A stretch of 56,880 nucleotides of DNA from Myxococcales bacterium. Lineage in GTDB: Bacteria > Myxococcota_A > Polyangia > Polyangiales > Ga0077539. Shown piece after piece: positions 54,883 to 56,880 of the stretch; the stretch's first letter is position 1; every line of letters starts with the position of its first letter. Made by a program: the position numbers and the translations under genes. Under the pieces are notes generated by a model. It saw nothing but the letters and a program-made list of their open reading frames with translations, was not told where the DNA came from and searched no databases. The stretch lies in contig JAUSAZ010000080.1 of assembly GCA_030652255.1 (NCBI GenBank), positions 1 to 56,880 on the forward strand. The letters are read 5' to 3'.

Positions 54883-55710
54883 ATGAACCCGATCTCGATC
54901 AACTTCCATCTCTACAAGCCTTGCGACTCGCGCTGCACATTCTGCTTCGCGACCTTTCGCGACGTCGAGGGCCAGCTCGACCCAGACGACGCCAGGCGCC
55001 TGCTCGATCGGCTGCGCGCGGCCGGCGGTGAGAAACTCACGTTCGCGGGCGGCGAACCGACGCTCCACCCCCACCTTGGGGCGCTGGTGGACCACGCGAA
55101 GGCGCTGGGATTCACCACGAGCGTGGTCACGAGCGGATCGCGCCTCGACGCGCTCCTGGACGGGCATGCGTCGTCGATCGACTGGGTGGCGCTATCGATC
55201 GACTCGGCGGTCGAGCGGGTGCAGCGGTCGCTCGGCCGAGGTCGGGGCGACCACGTGGCAAGGGTGCGCGTGCTGGCCTCGCGCTGTCGCAACGAGGGCG
55301 TGCGACTGAAGGTCAACACCGTCGTCACGGCGCTCAACTGCGACGAGGAGATGGGTGACCTCCTGCGCGAGCTTCGACCCGAGCGGTGGAAGGTGTTCCA
55401 GGTGCTCCGCGTCGAGGGCCAGAACGATGGCCGCGTGGAGCCCCTGCTCATTCCCCGGGAGCACTTCGTGGCCTTCGTCGAGCGCCACGCCTCGCTGGGC
55501 TCCTCGGGCATCGAGGTGGTCGCCGAGGACAACGACGCCATGGAGGACTCCTACGTGATGATCGACCCGCGTGGCCGATTCTATGGCAATCACGGCGGGC
55601 GCCATCAGGTGAGCGATCCGATCCTGGGCGTTGGCGTTCGCGCGGCGCTGGACCAGGTCGGATTCTCCATCGACAAGTTCGAAGGCCGCGGAGGGCGGTA
55701 CGCGTGGTGA
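54883..55710 (+). CDS. Prokaryotic viperin (radical SAM ddhNTP synthase)
   Basis: A 275-residue radical SAM enzyme. The cluster motif is C14-x3-C18-x2-C21 (YKPCDSRCTFCFATFRD), followed by KLTFAGGEPTLHPHLG, DWVALSIDS, LKVNTVV, WKVFQVLRVEGQND and the C-terminal SYVMIDPRGRF, NHGG, PILGVGV and FEGRGGRYAW. These are viperin signatures: the family makes 3'-deoxy-3',4'-didehydro nucleotides that terminate viral RNA synthesis. Length is right for a bacterial enzyme. It is 58 bases after the preceding gene and overlaps the next start (GTGA), so it belongs to the CHAT cluster operon. Confidence 0.88.
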   Translation: MNPISINFHLYKPCDSRCTFCFATFRDVEGQLDPDDARRLLDRLRAAGGEKLTFAGGEPTLHPHLGALVDHAKALGFTTSVVTSGSRLDALLDGHASSIDWVALSIDSAVERVQRSLGRGRGDHVARVRVLASRCRNEGVRLKVNTVVTALNCDEEMGDLLRELRPERWKVFQVLRVEGQNDGRVEPLLIPREHFVAFVERHASLGSSGIEVVAEDNDAMEDSYVMIDPRGRFYGNHGGRHQVSDPILGVGVRAALDQVGFSIDKFEGRGGRYAW

Positions 55711-56018
55711 GCCGCCCGCTCAGGGTGGCCGTCGTCGGCGGCCTCGGGCACGCGCCGACCGGTGACTACCACCAGACGCGCTACTACGGCAGCCCGCGCG
55801 ATCGTGGCCGCGGCGAACTCGTTCGCCTCGAGCAGGCGCTCCGCGCCGGTGGCATCGACCGGGTGGTCATCCGCACCCGGTGGAACAGCCACTCCGCCAC
55901 CACGCGCATCCGGCGCGTCTGCCGCGCGCTCGGCATTCCCTGCGAGCTCACCTCGATCTCGGGTGCGGGCGATGGGGCCAGCGTCGCGGCGGTTGCAAAG
56001 GCCAGGGCGATCACATGA
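55707..56018 (+). CDS. DUF2325-like protein after viperin
   Basis: A 103-residue protein from GTG 55707, whose GTGA overlaps the viperin stop. It begins PLRVAVVGGLGHAPTGDY and contains RVVIRTRWNSHSATTRIRRV and CRALGIPCELTS, the small Rossmann-like pattern and Ser-His motif of DUF2325. The function of that domain is not established; it recurs near stress and defence genes. Coupling to viperin suggests it acts with it, perhaps binding a nucleotide. Confidence 0.65.
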   Translation: MSRPLRVAVVGGLGHAPTGDYHQTRYYGSPRDRGRGELVRLEQALRAGGIDRVVIRTRWNSHSATTRIRRVCRALGIPCELTSISGAGDGASVAAVAKARAIT

Positions 56019-56051
56019 AGCGGTGCCAGCCCGGTCTCCTGGCGGCGAATC

Positions 56052-56360
56052 TCACGGAAGGCCCGCGAGTCGGCGCAACCCTTGGATGCCGGCTACCTTG
56101 ACCCAGAGAACCGGTCGCACGGGGTGGACTCCCACGGAGAGATCACTCCCCTCGACCGCAGTCGAGACGCACACCGCCTCGAAGCGCGTGGCGTCGAGCG
56201 AGCCAGCCTCGGAGATCGCGTCGTACACCGCACGCTGCGCGCGGCTCGCGCGAAAGCTCTCCTCAGCGACGCAGCGGAGGAGTTCACGTCGCTCCTGCAA
56301 GCGCTCCGCGGCACCGAAGCGCTCAAGGAGCTTGGCGGCGGCCTCTTCGGAACGTGTCAA
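56052..56360 (-). CDS. Hypothetical protein, probably cut at its 5' end by the IS
   Basis: A 102-residue frame reads on the minus strand from TTG 56360, but the open frame continues into the IS to the right without a clear ribosome site. Its 5' end was probably displaced by insertion. The visible part is helical and charged (LERFGAAERLQERRELLR), followed by EAVCVSTAVEGSDLSVG. No family recognised. Confidence 0.4.
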   Translation of the reverse strand: MTRSEEAAAKLLERFGAAERLQERRELLRCVAEESFRASRAQRAVYDAISEAGSLDATRFEAVCVSTAVEGSDLSVGVHPVRPVLWVKVAGIQGLRRLAGLP

Positions 56361-56880
56361 TGAACGTGAGACAGTTTGGGTGGGAGATTACTGAAGCGTC
56401 TGCTCCTGCGCGGGGGTCGCACCCCCGCACCCCGCGGGTTCCTTGGGCGCGCAGGACGGCGGCCCGTCCTGCGTCCCTGCGGAACTCGTCTTCGGAGGGT
56501 TGATCCACGCTGCGGTGGGCGCGCGGGGTGCCCGCGGCCGACCGCGCACGAAGCGCTCGGGGTGCTCGGCGTAGGCGGCCGCGAGCACGACGTCGCGCGC
56601 CGCGATGCGCTCGCCGGTGCGCCCGTGATGGACATCCGCGGGCGTCAGCAGGGCGAGGCCGGCGTGATGGTGGTCGTGGTTGTACCAGTCGAAGAACGGG
56701 CCGCAGAAGCCGCGCGCGTCCTCCAGCGCCCCGAACCGATCGGGGAAGTCGGGGCGGTACTTCAACGTCTTGAACTGCGCCTCCGAGTACGGGTTGTCGT
56801 CCGAGACGTGGGGCCGCGAGTGCGTCTTCTCGACGCCCAGGTCACACAGCTTCTGCGCGACCGTGCGCGAGGTCATCGAC
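56361..56880 (-). mobile_element. IS3-family insertion sequence, right-hand part only
   Basis: The element appears to end at about 56361, where TGAACGTGAGACAGTTTGGG resembles an IS3-type end starting with TG. It runs past the window edge, so the other terminus and target duplication cannot be checked. Confidence 0.5.
56388..56880 (-). CDS. IS3-family transposase (orfB/integrase core), partial
   Basis: The C-terminal 160 or so residues of an IS3-type DDE transposase. VSDDNPYSEAQFKTLKYRPD holds the final catalytic Glu, followed by FFDWYNHDHHHAGLALLTPADVHHGR, the standard end of the family. The tail is Pro/Ala-rich. The start lies outside the window. Confidence 0.85.
   Translation of the reverse strand, partial: SMTSRTVAQKLCDLGVEKTHSRPHVSDDNPYSEAQFKTLKYRPDFPDRFGALEDARGFCGPFFDWYNHDHHHAGLALLTPADVHHGRTGERIAARDVVLAAAYAEHPERFVRGRPRAPRAPTAAWINPPKTSSAGTQDGPPSCAPKEPAGCGGATPAQEQTLQ

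Overview
This window is about 56.9 kb of uniformly GC-rich bacterial DNA, roughly two-thirds G+C by eye. The codon bias, CHAT protease, dual-kinase PglW, Ubl operon and RiPP genes fit a large-genome bacterium such as a myxobacterium or relative. That placement is an inference; no rRNA or housekeeping gene is present to fix it. Almost every recognisable gene is a mobile-element, antiviral or specialised-peptide gene, so the window reads as a defence and accessory island.

Layout, left to right. 1-2.66 kb: an integration module (unknown protein, HTH/excisionase-like protein, tyrosine integrase) abutting the 3' half of a CAU-anticodon tRNA with its terminator hairpin. 2.86-3.18 kb: a decayed DUF433/DUF5615 toxin-antitoxin remnant. 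3.2-7.9 kb: an unknown 727-residue protein, then a ubiquitin-like conjugation operon (tandem Ubl, E2-like protein with no cysteine, JAB-E1 fusion). 7.9-10.4 kb: a HEPN-motif protein flanked by two related gene-free repeat fields. 10.4-11.4 kb: a DUF932 protein on the minus strand. 11.6-33.9 kb: a complete type 2 BREX (Pgl) locus in the order pglW, pglX, pglY, pglZ, brxD, brxHI. It carries extra genes: two paralogous PD-(D/E)XK-like proteins and a small ORF between pglW and pglX, and a small ORF plus a DUF262/DUF1524 (GmrSD-like) protein between pglX and pglY.

34.0-41.9 kb, minus strand: a tightly overlapping RiPP operon with a 75-residue precursor, two HExxH putative peptide beta-hydroxylases, an FxsB-like radical SAM/SPASM enzyme, two cysteine-motif (DUF483-like) proteins, an arginase-fold protein resembling peptide arginases, and an aldo/keto reductase. 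42.1-43.8 kb: a putative ADP-ribosyltransferase-like/HD-domain protein. 44.1-46.1 kb: a three-gene operon with a membrane-anchored P-loop GTPase. 46.25-47.3 kb: a broken ISL3-type insertion sequence with perfect 26-bp terminal inverted repeats.

47.7-56.0 kb: a translationally coupled plus-strand cluster with a giant double-CHAT protein (first CHAT with its His/Cys dyad, second degenerate), two unknown proteins, a prokaryotic viperin and a DUF2325-like protein. The window ends in a gene cut by an IS3-family element that runs off the right edge.

The two strongest candidates for an undescribed system are the CHAT-viperin cluster and the RiPP operon, which combines radical SAM crosslinking, two hydroxylases and an arginase-fold enzyme. 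BREX with internal nuclease genes and the Ubl operon with its large upstream partner come next. Functional statements rest on motifs and gene order read from sequence; no database search was run.
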